Positions 54,382 through 64,000 of a stretch of 64,000 nucleotides of DNA are shown in pieces (within the stretch, counting starts at the first letter, position 1; every line of letters starts with the position of its first letter). Origin of the DNA: Saussurea involucrata (lineage: Eukaryota > Streptophyta > Magnoliopsida > Asterales > Asteraceae); assembly GCA_033807775.1 (NCBI GenBank), contig CM066318.1:82587379-82651378 (forward strand), written 5' to 3'. Below the pieces are notes generated by a model. It was given only the letters and a program-made list of their open reading frames with translations, made no database searches and had not been told where the DNA came from. A program made the translations under genes and the position numbers.

Positions 54382-57300
54382 TTGCATCCCAGTCATGTAT
54401 GGTATTTGGATTCAGGCTGCTCAAAGCACATGATTGGAAGAAAGGAGGTGCTTGTTAATTTTGTGGGAAAATATGGTGGTAGAGTTAAGTTTGGGAATGA
54501 TCAGTATTCTCCAATTCTGGGTTATGGAGATATCGTCAAAGACAATGTCAGAATTACTAAAGTCAATTACGTCGAAGGTTTAGGACACAATTTGTTTAGC
54601 ATAGGTCAATTTTGTGATAAAGATCTAGAAGTCCATTTCAAGAAGACCCGGTGTGCAGTTCTAACCGACGGAGGAGATGAGCTTCTAGTTGGTTCGAGGA
54701 AGTCCAATCTTTACACCATTGACCTATGAAAGCTCAAGCCTAAGAATGACGTATGTCTAATGTCTAAGGCATCATTGAGAAAAGTTGGTTGTGGCATAGA
54801 CGAATATCTCATCTCAACTTCCGTTACATTCAAAAACTGATGTTGGGAGACTTAGTCTTAGGTCTACCAGAGCTGAAATTTGAGAAAGACAACTTTTGTA
54901 CCGCTTGTGAGAAGGGGAAGATGAAACGAGCTCCTCACCCACCAAAACCTGAGCCTAGCACACAGAAAGTTTTGGAAATCCTTCATATGGATCTATGTGG
55001 TCCAATGAAGACTCAGAGCATAAGTGCCAAATGATATGTGTTAGGTGAAGTTTCTACGATCAAAAGATGAAACACCTGACTTGATCATCTCCTTAATCAA
55101 ACAGCTTCAAGTGAATCACCAACAATCAGTTCAAACCATCAGATCAGATAACGGGACAGAGTTTAAAAACAAGACTCTTGATGACTTTTTTAAGTCATTA
55201 GGAATATCTCATCAATATTCTGCGGCCAGAACACCTCAGCAGAACGGAGTCGTTGAAAGACGAAACCGTACACTAGTTGAAGCTACCAGAACGATGCTAT
55301 CATATGCTGATCTACCTCTGTTTCTGTGGGCTGAAGCTGTATCGACGACATGCTATACACAAAACCGCTCAATTATCCATCGACGGTTTGGCAAAACTCC
55401 ATATGAATTGATTAACAATAGAAAACCTGTAATACACTACTTTCGTGTTTTTGGGTGCAGGTGTATCGTGCTGAATGATAAGGACAATTTGAACAAGTTC
55501 AGCCCTAAGGGAAAAGAGGGTGTTTTTATCGGATTCTCGCTCACATCAAAAGCGTACAGAGTTTATCTCAAGTCCTCCAGAACTGTGATGGAAAGCATAA
55601 ACGTCAAGTTCGATGAAACTGAAGAAATGGCTTCTGTGGAAAACAGTACAGAACCCGCAATATCCGGAATACTAGCATCTGGACAAATCAATCCAATGAT
55701 GACTAGGTCGTCAAACAAGGATCAAGCTTGCACTTCTAACTCTACTCCTAACGAACTTGATATATTGTTTGAACATTTTTATGATGATTTCTTTGGAAGT
55801 GATAAATCTTCTACATCAGTAAACATCAGGAATCAAGTTGCTACACCACTAGTACAAGCTACAATGTCAGGGCCTTCACCGGTGCTGACTTCATCCAATA
55901 CTGGTGCATCTACTCCTGCAACTTCTCCAAGGAACACAACCATGACATCTACGCAAGCAAGACAACAAACATCTACGAATGGTGCTTCTTCATATGGTAC
56001 AACTTCAAATGTCAATGATCAGGGTACTAATAACGTTTCTAAAAAATCAACTGAGGCAGTGCCAATTGTCAATTCTGACAAACAACCCGCCTCACATCCG
56101 GAACCGACATTGACGCTTGAGTTGAATTTTGATAAAGTTCCTACCCTAGTAGACCCCAATGAAGATGCTATTTCTCTCCATCCATACTCCAAGAAGTGGA
56201 CACGCAGTCACCCAATAGATCAGGTGATTGGTGAGGTATCTGAACCAGTAAAGACTAGATCTGCATCCACAAACGAAGTTTTATATGCGCTCTTTCTAAG
56301 TCAAGTTGAGCCATCAACAGTTCAACAAGGTTTAGAAGACCCGGATTGGTTAATTGTGATGCAAGAAGAGCTGAATCAATTTGAAGCTCTGAAGGTGTGG
56401 AGATTAGTTCCGAGACCCAAGGGTAAAACAGTCATTGGTACCAAGTGGGTTCTGAAAAACAAGAAAGACGAAGACGGCATAGTTGTGTGAAGCAAAGCAA
56501 GACTAGTAGCAAAAGGGTATAGGCAACAGGAGGGTATAGACTACGACAAGACGTACGCATCGGTTGCTCGCTTAGAGGCAATTCAGATGTTCCTATCTTT
56601 TGCCGCCTACAAGAACTTCACCGTCTATCAAATGGATGTGAAGACTGCATTCTTAAATGGTGTTTTGAAGGAGGAGGTGTATGTGTCTCAACCAGAAGGC
56701 TTTGTAGGCAAAGATAAACTAGACTATGTCTACATCCTTGACAAAGCTCTTTATGATCTCAAACAAGCCCCCTGTGCCTGGTACTAAGTCTTATCTACCT
56801 TTCTACTTGGAGCTGGCTTTGAAAAAGGTAAAATTGACACAACTCTCTTTACTTTGCGCGAGGAAGGTGAAATTCTTCTAGTACAGATTTACGTTGATGA
56901 TATTATTTTTGGTTCGACTAACCCTGGACTTTGTACATGGTTTTCTGACATTATGATGACCAGGTTTCAAATGAGTATGATGGGATAGATTAATTTCTTT
57001 CTCGGATTACAAGTCAAACATTTCTCTACAGGTATCTTCATCAATCAATCGAAGTACGTGTTTGATATCTTGAAGAAATTCAAGATGGAAAATTGTACAT
57101 CAATCGGTACGCCTATGGCTCCAGGATCTAAGATCGGTCCAGATCCTGACGGTATTGATGTTGATGTTAAGAATTATAGAGGAATGATAGGGTCACTAAT
57201 GTATCTTACTGCTAGTCGTCCAGATATAATGTTTGCAACGTGTCTGTGTGTAAGATTTCAGGCCAAACCTAAGGAATCACACCTCGGCGCCATCAAGAGA

Positions 57301-57838
57301 ATCTTTTACTACTTGAAGGGAACACCGTATCTTGGACTATGGTATCCCAAGGGAACCGGATACGAACTCACCGCATACTCAGACACGGATCATGGAGGAA
57401 GCATGGGACAGAAAGAGCACCTCGGGGCATGTACAGTTTTTGGGCGACAAGCTCGTGAGCTGGTCATCCAAGAAGCAGAATTATGTTTCAACATCAACTG
57501 CGGAGGCAGAATATGTAGCCGCGGCCAACTGTTGTTCACAAGTCCTGTGGATGAAGACCCAACTCATGGACTATGGGTTCAAATATGAGAAGATCCCCAT
57601 CTACTGTGACAGTAAAAGCGCGGTTGCCATATCTGCTAATCCCGTCCCGCATACCAAGACAAAACACATCGACATCAGGTATCATTTCATTAAAGACCAT
57701 GTTGAAAAAGGAACACTTGAGTTGTACTTTGTTACAACAGAATTTCAACTTGCCGATCTTTTCACAAAAGCCTTGGATGAAAAACGATTTAATTTCTTAG
57801 TATCCAAGCTCGGCATGTTGAACATGAAAGTTTAATTT
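54382..57838 (+). pseudogene. E11 Pol: protease, integrase, RT, RNase H
   Basis: Protease start HVWYLDSGCSKHMIG. GAG-pre-integrase with WHRRISHLNF and CTACEKGK (HHCC finger), then Asp in LHMDLCGP. About 20 residues are missing just before MKFLRSKDE. Integrase continues with Asp in RSDNGTEF and Glu in NGVVERRNRT. RT: PDWLIVMQEELNQFEAL, QMDVKTAFLNG, YVDDIIFGS. RNase H: SDTDHGG, STAEAEYVA, YCDSKSAVAI. Stops near 54727, 55032, 56488, 56785 and 56986, and a frameshift near 57400, make it non-functional. Domain order PR-IN-RT-RH is copia-type. Confidence 0.95.
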
Positions 57839-58330
57839 CCTATATTGATCATATAATAGATGGAAATATGTGTATTTCAATCTAGCTATTTTTATCTAGA
57901 TTGATACATTCAAATTTTCATCATATTCTATTCTCAATATATGACATTTTGTTTTCATGTCTTTGTTGTTTTACATTGTTTATTCATTTTGTTATTTTGT
58001 TCTGTTATGATACTTGTGTCTGCATAGACTGTGTTCATGGTCTCAGGGGGAGTATATACATGATTTATGCACAAGAATAGGGGGAGTGTGCATAACTAAC
58101 ATATCTTGTAAGTGTAGAACACATGTGCCTGTTGCTTTGGAGATCACAAGGTAAGTATTCTAATTTGTTTGAACACTAACTCTTAAATGATGAAAACAAT
58201 TTTTCAAATCCATGCATCATTTAACGGGGAGTGAAAACTGTGTTTAAAATCTTGAGTGCTTAATCAATTGGGAGTTGGACATCTTCCAATGTGATAAATT
58301 CTTCTTGAACGTTTACTGAAAAATGTCCAA
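57839..58330 (+). promoter_or_regulatory. E11 post-pol region with PPT-like tracts
   Basis: GGGGGAG tracts near 58046 and 58080 and GGGGAGTG near 58226, upstream of the extra ORF and so too early to prime the 3' LTR directly. They match the multiplied PPT-like motifs of E6 and E7. Confidence 0.7.
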
Positions 58331-59355
58331 GTGTTCCTGTTATCGCAACCCACTACTTGCGATAACAGAGTGAACAGTGTTTCATCGCAACCTTCTGTTG
58401 CGATTAAACATGAGAGTTGTTTTATCGCAACACATGTGTTACAATACTATTTTCCTCGCAACCGTTACTTGCGATACAAGCTTATGAACAGTATCTTATC
58501 GCTACGCATTGTTGCGATTAAACCATACATGTCCTCGCAACTCCCTTCTTGCGATAACATGTGGGTTCATCGCAACCTTCTTCTCGCGATAAACCTGACA
58601 CTGTGGCGGTCAAACCTTGGACCAATCACATGATGCCACATGTCCATGTCTCAAACTCCTATAAATAGGAGCAGTTTTTGAATCGTTTATCTCATTTAAA
58701 AAAAACCTCAAACTCTCTCAAGTACCAGTAGGCAAATATGTGATTTTCGAAGTCTGTGTGTTTCTACTCGATTCCAGTATGTTTAGAACAATATCAAGGT
58801 TAGTATTCCAAGTTTTCATTCGATTCCATCCATTAAATCATGCTTAATAGTCGATTTTAGGGTATTTATGTTCGAACTCATATGTGACCTTTCATATTTG
58901 TGCCTTAAATCGCTGCATATGTGTTTGTTTGTGGTTAGCAATGCTAGGGTTTTACTCCTGTGTGTATTGTGAACTCAGTAGTATAGGTTTAAAATGTTTT
59001 TTGTGCGAAAAAGTAATTTTCTGGGTTAAACACTTAGGAATATTTCAGTGTTCAACGTTATCGCAACCCTTAGTGTTCTTTGTGTTCAAACTTATCGCAA
59101 CCTGCTAATTTTCATATGTATCGCAACCTACTAGTTGTGATAACATCTTATCACAACCTTCATGTTACGATAACATTTTGTCGCAACTAGTGTGTTGCGT
59201 TAACCTGTCCTCGCAACCCTTGCTTTGCGATAAAACTTTCACTTGCGATAAGTTGTCTTTGTTTGTTGCGATAACCCCAGGACTTAGACATTTTTTTGGA
59301 ACATTTTTCATGAAAAACCTATTTTTGGCACTATACTGATTGGGTGCGGGTTCAG
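58331..59355 (+). repeat. E11 second TCGCAACC palindrome cluster and extra-ORF leader
   Basis: Two blocks (about 58335-58590 and 59055-59275) of ATCGCAACC...TTGCGATAA pairs with variable 6-8 nt centres; GTGAACAGT precedes two of them. Between the blocks is about 450 bp with no clear feature. The stretch ends GTGCGGGTTCAG immediately before the ATG of the extra ORF, a plausible splice acceptor. Confidence 0.82.
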
Positions 59356-61105
59356 ATGGCATATAATGATGGTCATTCCTCTGATGACAACACGGTCATT
59401 CCCTCTCACCGATCCTCGCATCCATCGGTGAATGCCCGGGATCTTGATGCTGAGCTGTTACCGAGAAATCTCTTTCTCAAGCTGGAGGATAATAATCATC
59501 ACTTGGATCTCTGCGTCGACTTCGAGCACCGAATCATATTGGAGATTCTCAGTGGCCATCCCTTGCGTACCACACTTACCAAGTTCATCACTGTCCCAGT
59601 AATTTATTTGCAGCAATTCTGGCACACGCTGCAATTCCACCCAACATACCGATGAGGTCCACACTTTACGGCCAAGGTTGATCACTTCGATGTACGATTG
59701 ACCCTCAAAAGACTTCGTTGTGCACTAGACCTACCCTACAGCCCAAACATTGAAGATCTAATTCCCGAAGAACAGTTGTTTGCTGATATCCGCAGTTTAG
59801 GATATCAAGATGCCCGAAATCCCGTACTACAAAGATCGTCAAAGTTTCAACGCCGGTTCTTGCCAAGAATTTGGTATACTCTATGTTCGATCATCAACCG
59901 ATGCATGACCTCCAAGAATACCGGCCTCGACAAATGCAACCTTCCAACTCTGCGGATGTTCCATGTCGTTGCATTTAACCGCAACATTGACTATGCCATT
60001 CTCCTATGGAACGAACTGATCGAGTTAGTCGAGGACAAAGCCCGACCAGTCAAGAATCGAAACTTCGTACCATATCAGCGCTTCTTCCAAATCATAATCC
60101 ATCAGATTATGGAAGGCAACCAGGAAATACCTAGATGCCAAAATGCAGTTCAAGGCCCGAGCCAGTGGATGCATTACCTGAAGATGCCCACGCACATTGA
60201 CTTCGCCCACATCGCCGTGATACCAGAAGCAGTACTAGCCTATGCCGACCAGCAGTGTGAGGTAGTTAGGAAGTATAGGTTAGCAAACGCACTAGTGGTC
60301 CAGCCAAAACCGGAGGGACCTCCCCAACGTGCAAACCCATTAGGCGGCGAGGGTCAGAATGTTGAGCAGGTTCAGGAACATGGGGTTCCTGGACGGGGAG
60401 AGGTGAGGAGAACTGTAAGAAAGAGAGTTGGGAGGACGACGAGGACTGCTGGTCAGGCATCAACTTCTCGACCAATCATACCCCCACGAATCCAAGTATT
60501 TGCCGACGATGTTTCTTGGGATTCGGCTGACGACACTAATGCAGTACCATCCGTTTCCTCTTTGGATGATGAAACCACGAACCAACCCCGTCAAAATCAA
60601 CCCGGTCAAGATGATGATGGCCACTCTGATTCCGACTCCGACCACGATCCCGATGCAGATCTTATTCCAAGACATGTGGGTCGGAGGCGACATATTGAGA
60701 GTTCCGATGCTGATTCCACTAGGAACATCGGACTCTCCGGCGATGATGGTGTCATAAGGTGGGATGAGGGAGTCGAAGTAGAAAATGAAAATATTGTGAA
60801 CCGTGAGGAGGTGAGAAAAGAAACGGGAGAGAATGTGACAGGGTCGGACGAAGTTTTAACTACCGACCCTCCCCAAAACGTTACAAGTCGGGTAGCCACA
60901 TCTACTAACAACGAGTGTTCGTCGTTGTTGTGTATTGAACAAGCCATGGTGGACCCAACCATGCAATGCACAGCCCCACTCACCCACTCATCGGCATCTC
61001 AAATGGCCAATGTTTCATTTTCCATAGGGGATTTAGCACATACGCTATCGGCAACACACTCGATGTTTGTCGGTGTTGAACAAGGTAGGCTTCCACCCCG
61101 GCCAC
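59356..61105 (+). pseudogene. E11 extra ORF downstream of pol
   Basis: Starts MAYNDGHSSDDNT. The first part has LTKFITVPVIYLQQFWHTLQ, then a single in-frame TGA at 59653-59655, then LTLKRLRCALDLPYSPN. A conserved-looking core follows (CSIINRCMTSKNTGLDKCN, LRMFHVVAFNRNIDYAILLW, FFQIIIHQIMEGN), then a basic patch (RRTVRKRVGRTTR), a long acidic Ser/Asp-rich region and the end motif SIGDLAHTL...VEQGRLPPRP, where E12 cuts it. I recall similar proteins beside pol in Asteraceae copia elements. Sireviruses have a 3' ORF called envelope-like, but no signal peptide or transmembrane helix is visible here. Function unknown. Confidence 0.82.
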
Positions 61106-62085
61106 TGTTAATGCCAAAAATCACACCAAAGGGACAACTTAAGGTCGATGTGGACTTAAACAACTAAAGAAAGAATCTTTCGACGAGACGTGCTACGAGG
61201 ATAAAAATAAAGAAACAAGGGATTTGATGACACAAGAAAAACCTCAAACGAGGAAAAAACCTGCGGACGACAGTGGGTGTCGTCGCTATACTATGGTCGC
61301 CAATCAGGGGCGATGTCCTCGGATACTGGTGTCGATCGTACAGTGATTACAATACAAATGAAGAAAATGCTTCGAAATGTAAAGTACAAGTGTTTGAATG
61401 TAAAAATAGGAGTTTGTCGTGTACGAAACAAAGTGTGAACTGCTGGTCGAGGGCTGTTGTCGTACATCGGGAGCGATAACTTGAGCTTTTCTTCGAGCGT
61501 TATTGAGTTCGTAGTGTGGTTCTTGAGCTGGAATGATTGTAGTAGATTACTCTGCAGATGTCCTTCAGATGATCTCTAGATGTTCTCTACTTAGAAGTTC
61601 GATGTTCGGTCCTCCTGAAATGAGGATTCGGCTCTAGCTTTATAGTCTTTGGGAGCTTTGATTAGCTCATTGATTGCTTCATTAACAGCTTTAATTGTCG
61701 CAACGGTCTATAACGGCTGCCGGTGTGATCATCCATAATGGTCTTCGTCCGTTACGAGTAACAGCTTGCGTCGGATAACGGCTTGCGTCGGATATAGCCG
61801 TTGCTCCTTTAATAGCTTTGACTCCTGCATTAAACACTTAACAAAACGTAACAGTCATGGTTAACGTTAGTTTTGGTCGAAGACGTATGGCTCGATGTGA
61901 CAGTTATGCAGGACGGGCGTCGCTATGGTCGTACGTCCTAGGAAACTCTCGACTTACCTTTTATGACGGACGACGGACGTTCTGCGGGTCTTGGTCGGGA
62001 CCTTATATTAATCCAAGATGTCTTTCATGACGCGCGTCTTACCTTTTCTGGTCGTGGTCGTACGACGTGATTTTTTGCCCCAACA
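61106..62085 (-). repeat. E12 3' LTR (980 bp)
   Basis: Minus TGTTGGGGCAAAAAATC to ACA; PPT at 62086-62103. Hairpin one at 61266-61284 (GACGACA with TGTCGTC); hairpin two at 61231-61265, where two C-to-T changes in one arm leave G-U pairs. Related to the E9 LTR but with insertions (for example around 61760-61800). Confidence 0.92.
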
Positions 62086-62103
62086 GTTTGCCCCCAAAAT
62101 TTG

Positions 62104-62288
62104 AATGAAGGATGGCAAATTCGAGGTTAAATTTTGTCAATCAGACGCGTAAAAAATAGAGCAAGGGTCAGAAAAAATTACCTTGACCGCCTTGTAACTG
62201 GGCTGGTTTGCCACTAATTGAACGAGAAGTTAAAAAGGGGAACGAGGTCGTGACGTCATGCTGACATACGATCGTGCTTACCAGCTGA
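62104..62288 (+). promoter_or_regulatory. E12 region before the antisense start
   Basis: Homologous to 38430-38614 of E9 and 48217-48400 of E8 (GTCGTGACGTCATACTGACG-like stretch including a TGACGTCA palindrome). This is the region that should hold the antisense promoter. TGACGTCA is a classic bZIP-binding core; its role here is inference. Confidence 0.5.
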
Positions 62289-63396
62289 ATGTCGACGGAG
62301 CCCAGAGGTGCTATTAGAAATGAAAAAGATTTTGACGACTTTGGAAGTCTAGCGAGGATTCTCATGTGTATTACCATAAGCAAGGTTGGCGAGGTTCGAC
62401 CGGGGATGTGTCCTGATAGATATGCCGTGATATATGAGTACATGTTTAAGATGGGCTTCCACTGGCCGTATTCGCCTTTGGTCGAAGTGTTCATGCGTGA
62501 ATTCGATCTTTCACCGAGGCAACCGATGCCCCAGTTCTGGCGAGTTATCCTGATCATCGAGCTACTTACCTCGCACTGGGAGTGGCGTATAAAGTCACGA
62601 CCGATCAATATCGTCGTTATAGTTTACTTTCAGGACTTAAGGGTGATTGTACCTTAGTTTTGAACACTGCTGTCGATGATCGCAAATGGAAGACGATGTA
62701 GGTGCTGGATACGGACAGTGATTGGATTGGATCTATTGATATTGCACAACTGGCGACGATGTCTCATATTGCGCAACCGGCGACGAGGTCTCATACTGCG
62801 CAACTGGCGACGATGTTTCATACTGCGCAACTGGCGACGGTGTTTCATACTGTGCAACTGGCGACGATGTTTCATACTGCGCAACTAGCGACGATGTTCT
62901 CTACATCCTCGTCGACCCTTTCGTCAGCCGCCAGGGGCAAGGGTGTAAAGATGGGAGAGAATGAGGGAGAGTTTATGGCGACGAACAACTTTGCGTTGTC
63001 GTCAACCCTCCTGATTGACTATGTCCTCGTCTGGGCAGAGTCACTTCCGCATCTGGGGAAATATCATCTCTTATCTTTCAAGGAGCGTTTTCGAAGAATC
63101 TCTGTTGAAAAGATTGGACTGTGTTTAGCCGAACTGGCGTTCTTTGTAAGTTTTTCTTTCAAAACTTGTGTTATAGAAGTTCTTTCGCTGAGCATTTAGT
63201 ATGTTTCTTTTGTAATTTGCAGATGCTTCTGTTTCCTCTCATTCAATATGTGAAGGTAGAGGAAGTGCTGGAGTGGAGGTCGATCGTTGAGAAGGATATA
63301 TTCCTTCCTCCAACCTTAACCTTAATCTTTAGAGCCATATTCTCAGAATGTCGAGGCGTAAGGAGTTGGAAGACCACTCCTAATATACTCGTTTGA
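62289..63396 (+). pseudogene. E12 antisense accessory gene (partial exons)
   Basis: Opposite to the element. Starts MSTEPRGAIRNEKDFDDF; ITISKVGEVRPGMCPDRYAV, YEYMFKMGFHWPYSPLVE, LSPRQPMPQFWRV. A deletion with frameshift near 62580 removes about eight codons present in E9; a stop lies at 62699. Six 9-residue repeats follow, then TNNFALSSTLLIDYVL, LGKYHLLSFKERFR and LAELAFF. There a GTAAGT donor (63147) and a TTTGCAG acceptor (ending 63222) bound a 76-bp intron, at the same residue position as the third intron of E8. The next exon starts MLLFPLIQYVKVEEVLEW and is open to 63396. Function unknown. Confidence 0.8.
62741..62902 (+). repeat. 27-bp coding repeat in the E12 antisense gene
   Basis: Six units, as in E9 (AQLATMFHT-type); unit variants differ from those of E9, so the copies have evolved separately. 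Confidence 0.92.
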
Positions 63397-64000
63397 TCCT
63401 TGCATCAGTTCTTCGGGATTGGCAGGGCTTCTAAGGTCGAGACTTTTGGGCAGAGCTTTCCATCGACGCTTTTCTCTAGGTTTAGGAAATGCTATGTCTT
63501 TTCATGTCTCGACCGTTGGTGGTCGAACCATTTTAACTTTGTATACTCGACCGTCGGTAGTCGAGTTCTTTTGAGTATAACCGACCGTTTTGTAAATGAA
63601 ACTTTGAACTTTTCTTTGAACTTGCGTTTTATATATTTGGTAAAAAAATACCATATCAATTATAAAATTGAATCTGGGAATCATGCGACCAAGGCATTCA
63701 TTGTAACACAATAATTGGTACGTAAGCCATAAGACTTTTAAATCGTGTGTATAAACATAAGAACATGCGACTAAAGCATACATTCGGAGTATGAAATTTT
63801 TCCATGTTAAGAGGCTTAGATCATGAGATCGTTAGACCTCACAATCGTACGACTGGCTTAGATCATGAGATCGTTAGACCTCACAATCGTACGACTAAGT
63901 CGTGTGATTAATTTGAATCGTATGTCCCTGTAAACGATGATCAAATCATAGATTTGGTCGTTTATATCGTGCGACCTTATGAATTTAAAGTCATATTGTA
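63397..64000 (-). other. E12 noncoding interior, window edge
   Basis: No gene. Collinear with 39590-40080 of E9. A 42-bp exact tandem duplication lies at 63814-63897 (GCTTAGATCATGAGATCGTT and following). Confidence 0.75.

Larger units (their letters stand above)
50100..61105 (+). mobile_element. E11: Sirevirus-like Ty1/Copia element with extra 3' ORF
   Basis: Plus strand from the LTR at 50100; its 3' end is beyond E12, outside the window. Order: LTR (243 bp), iMet PBS, leader with palindromes, gag, pol, GGGGGAG tracts, second palindrome cluster, extra ORF. All three coding regions carry stops or frameshifts. The left TSD half would be CTTAC (50095-50099). Copia order is shown by integrase before RT in pol. 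Confidence 0.93.
61106..64000 (-). mobile_element. E12: gypsy element, family C relative, 3' portion
   Basis: Minus strand: 3' LTR, PPT and the 3' interior with the antisense gene are visible; the remainder lies to the right. Left TSD half would be GCCAC (61101-61105). It interrupts the E11 extra ORF. Confidence 0.92.

Noticed and set aside
59356..61105. Retroviral-type envelope gene in E11.
   Set aside because: No signal peptide, furin-like site or transmembrane helix is visible; the product looks soluble with an acidic, low-complexity C-terminal half.

Overview
This is plant nuclear DNA made almost entirely of LTR retrotransposons nested inside one another. A flowering plant is indicated by Tat-clade Ty3/Gypsy elements (retro-type plus archaeal-type RNase H; TGGCGCC primer-binding sites) and Sirevirus-like Ty1/Copia elements (initiator-Met PBS TGGTATCAGAGC, coiled-coil Gag, an extra ORF after pol, many AGGGGGAG tracts). 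The extra ORF resembles ones I recall from Asteraceae elements, so Asteraceae is my weak guess. I see no complete host gene, rRNA, tRNA or CRISPR. Only 607 bp (49493-50099) is not clearly transposon. It is AT-rich and holds one candidate host exon, so the nest may sit in introns of a host gene.

The nest resolves by target-site duplications (TSDs). Elements are labelled E1-E12. E2, a minus-strand copia, lies left of the host segment (right end 49492, left end outside the window). E1 (gypsy, minus, 1-4346) and E3 (gypsy, plus, 4621-32701, TSD CATAC) are inserted in the E2 gag. E4 (gypsy, minus, 4739-28425, TSD ATTAC) is inserted in the 5' LTR of E3. E5 (gypsy, plus, three LTRs, 7377-26111, TSD ATAGG) is inserted in E4. 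E6 (copia, minus, three LTRs, 9923-14867, TSD CTTTA) and E7 (copia, minus, 15587-20426, TSD CGACC) are inserted in E5. E8 (gypsy, plus, 34351-49482, TSD AGCAC) is inserted ten bases inside the E2 LTR end; within it sit E9 (gypsy, minus, 37511-43628, TSD GTGAC) and E10 (solo LTR, minus, 45187-46427, TSD ATAGC). To the right, E11 (copia, plus, from 50100) is cut in its extra ORF by E12 (gypsy, minus, from 61106).

The gypsy elements fall into related LTR families: A (E3, E4, E5, E10; about 1.25-1.3 kb LTRs, almost no coding sequence), B (E1, E8; about 0.79 kb) and C (E9, E12; about 0.9-0.98 kb). No single element has a full gene set. E1 keeps pol but has no gag-protease, E8 and E9 keep gag-protease but have lost nearly all of pol, and family A keeps a gag start, a tail of integrase and repeat arrays. 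All share PBS, leader, LTR ends and a paired-hairpin structure in the LTR, so they look like one trans-complementing group. E8, E9 and E12 also carry an antisense gene between pol and the 3' LTR, with apparent spliceosomal introns. The copia elements differ similarly: E11 has gag, pol and the extra ORF (all broken), E7 encodes only the coiled-coil half of Gag, and E6 is largely noncoding.

Most coding regions are broken by stops and frameshifts. The only long uninterrupted element ORF that looks intact is the 309-codon Gag fragment of E7.
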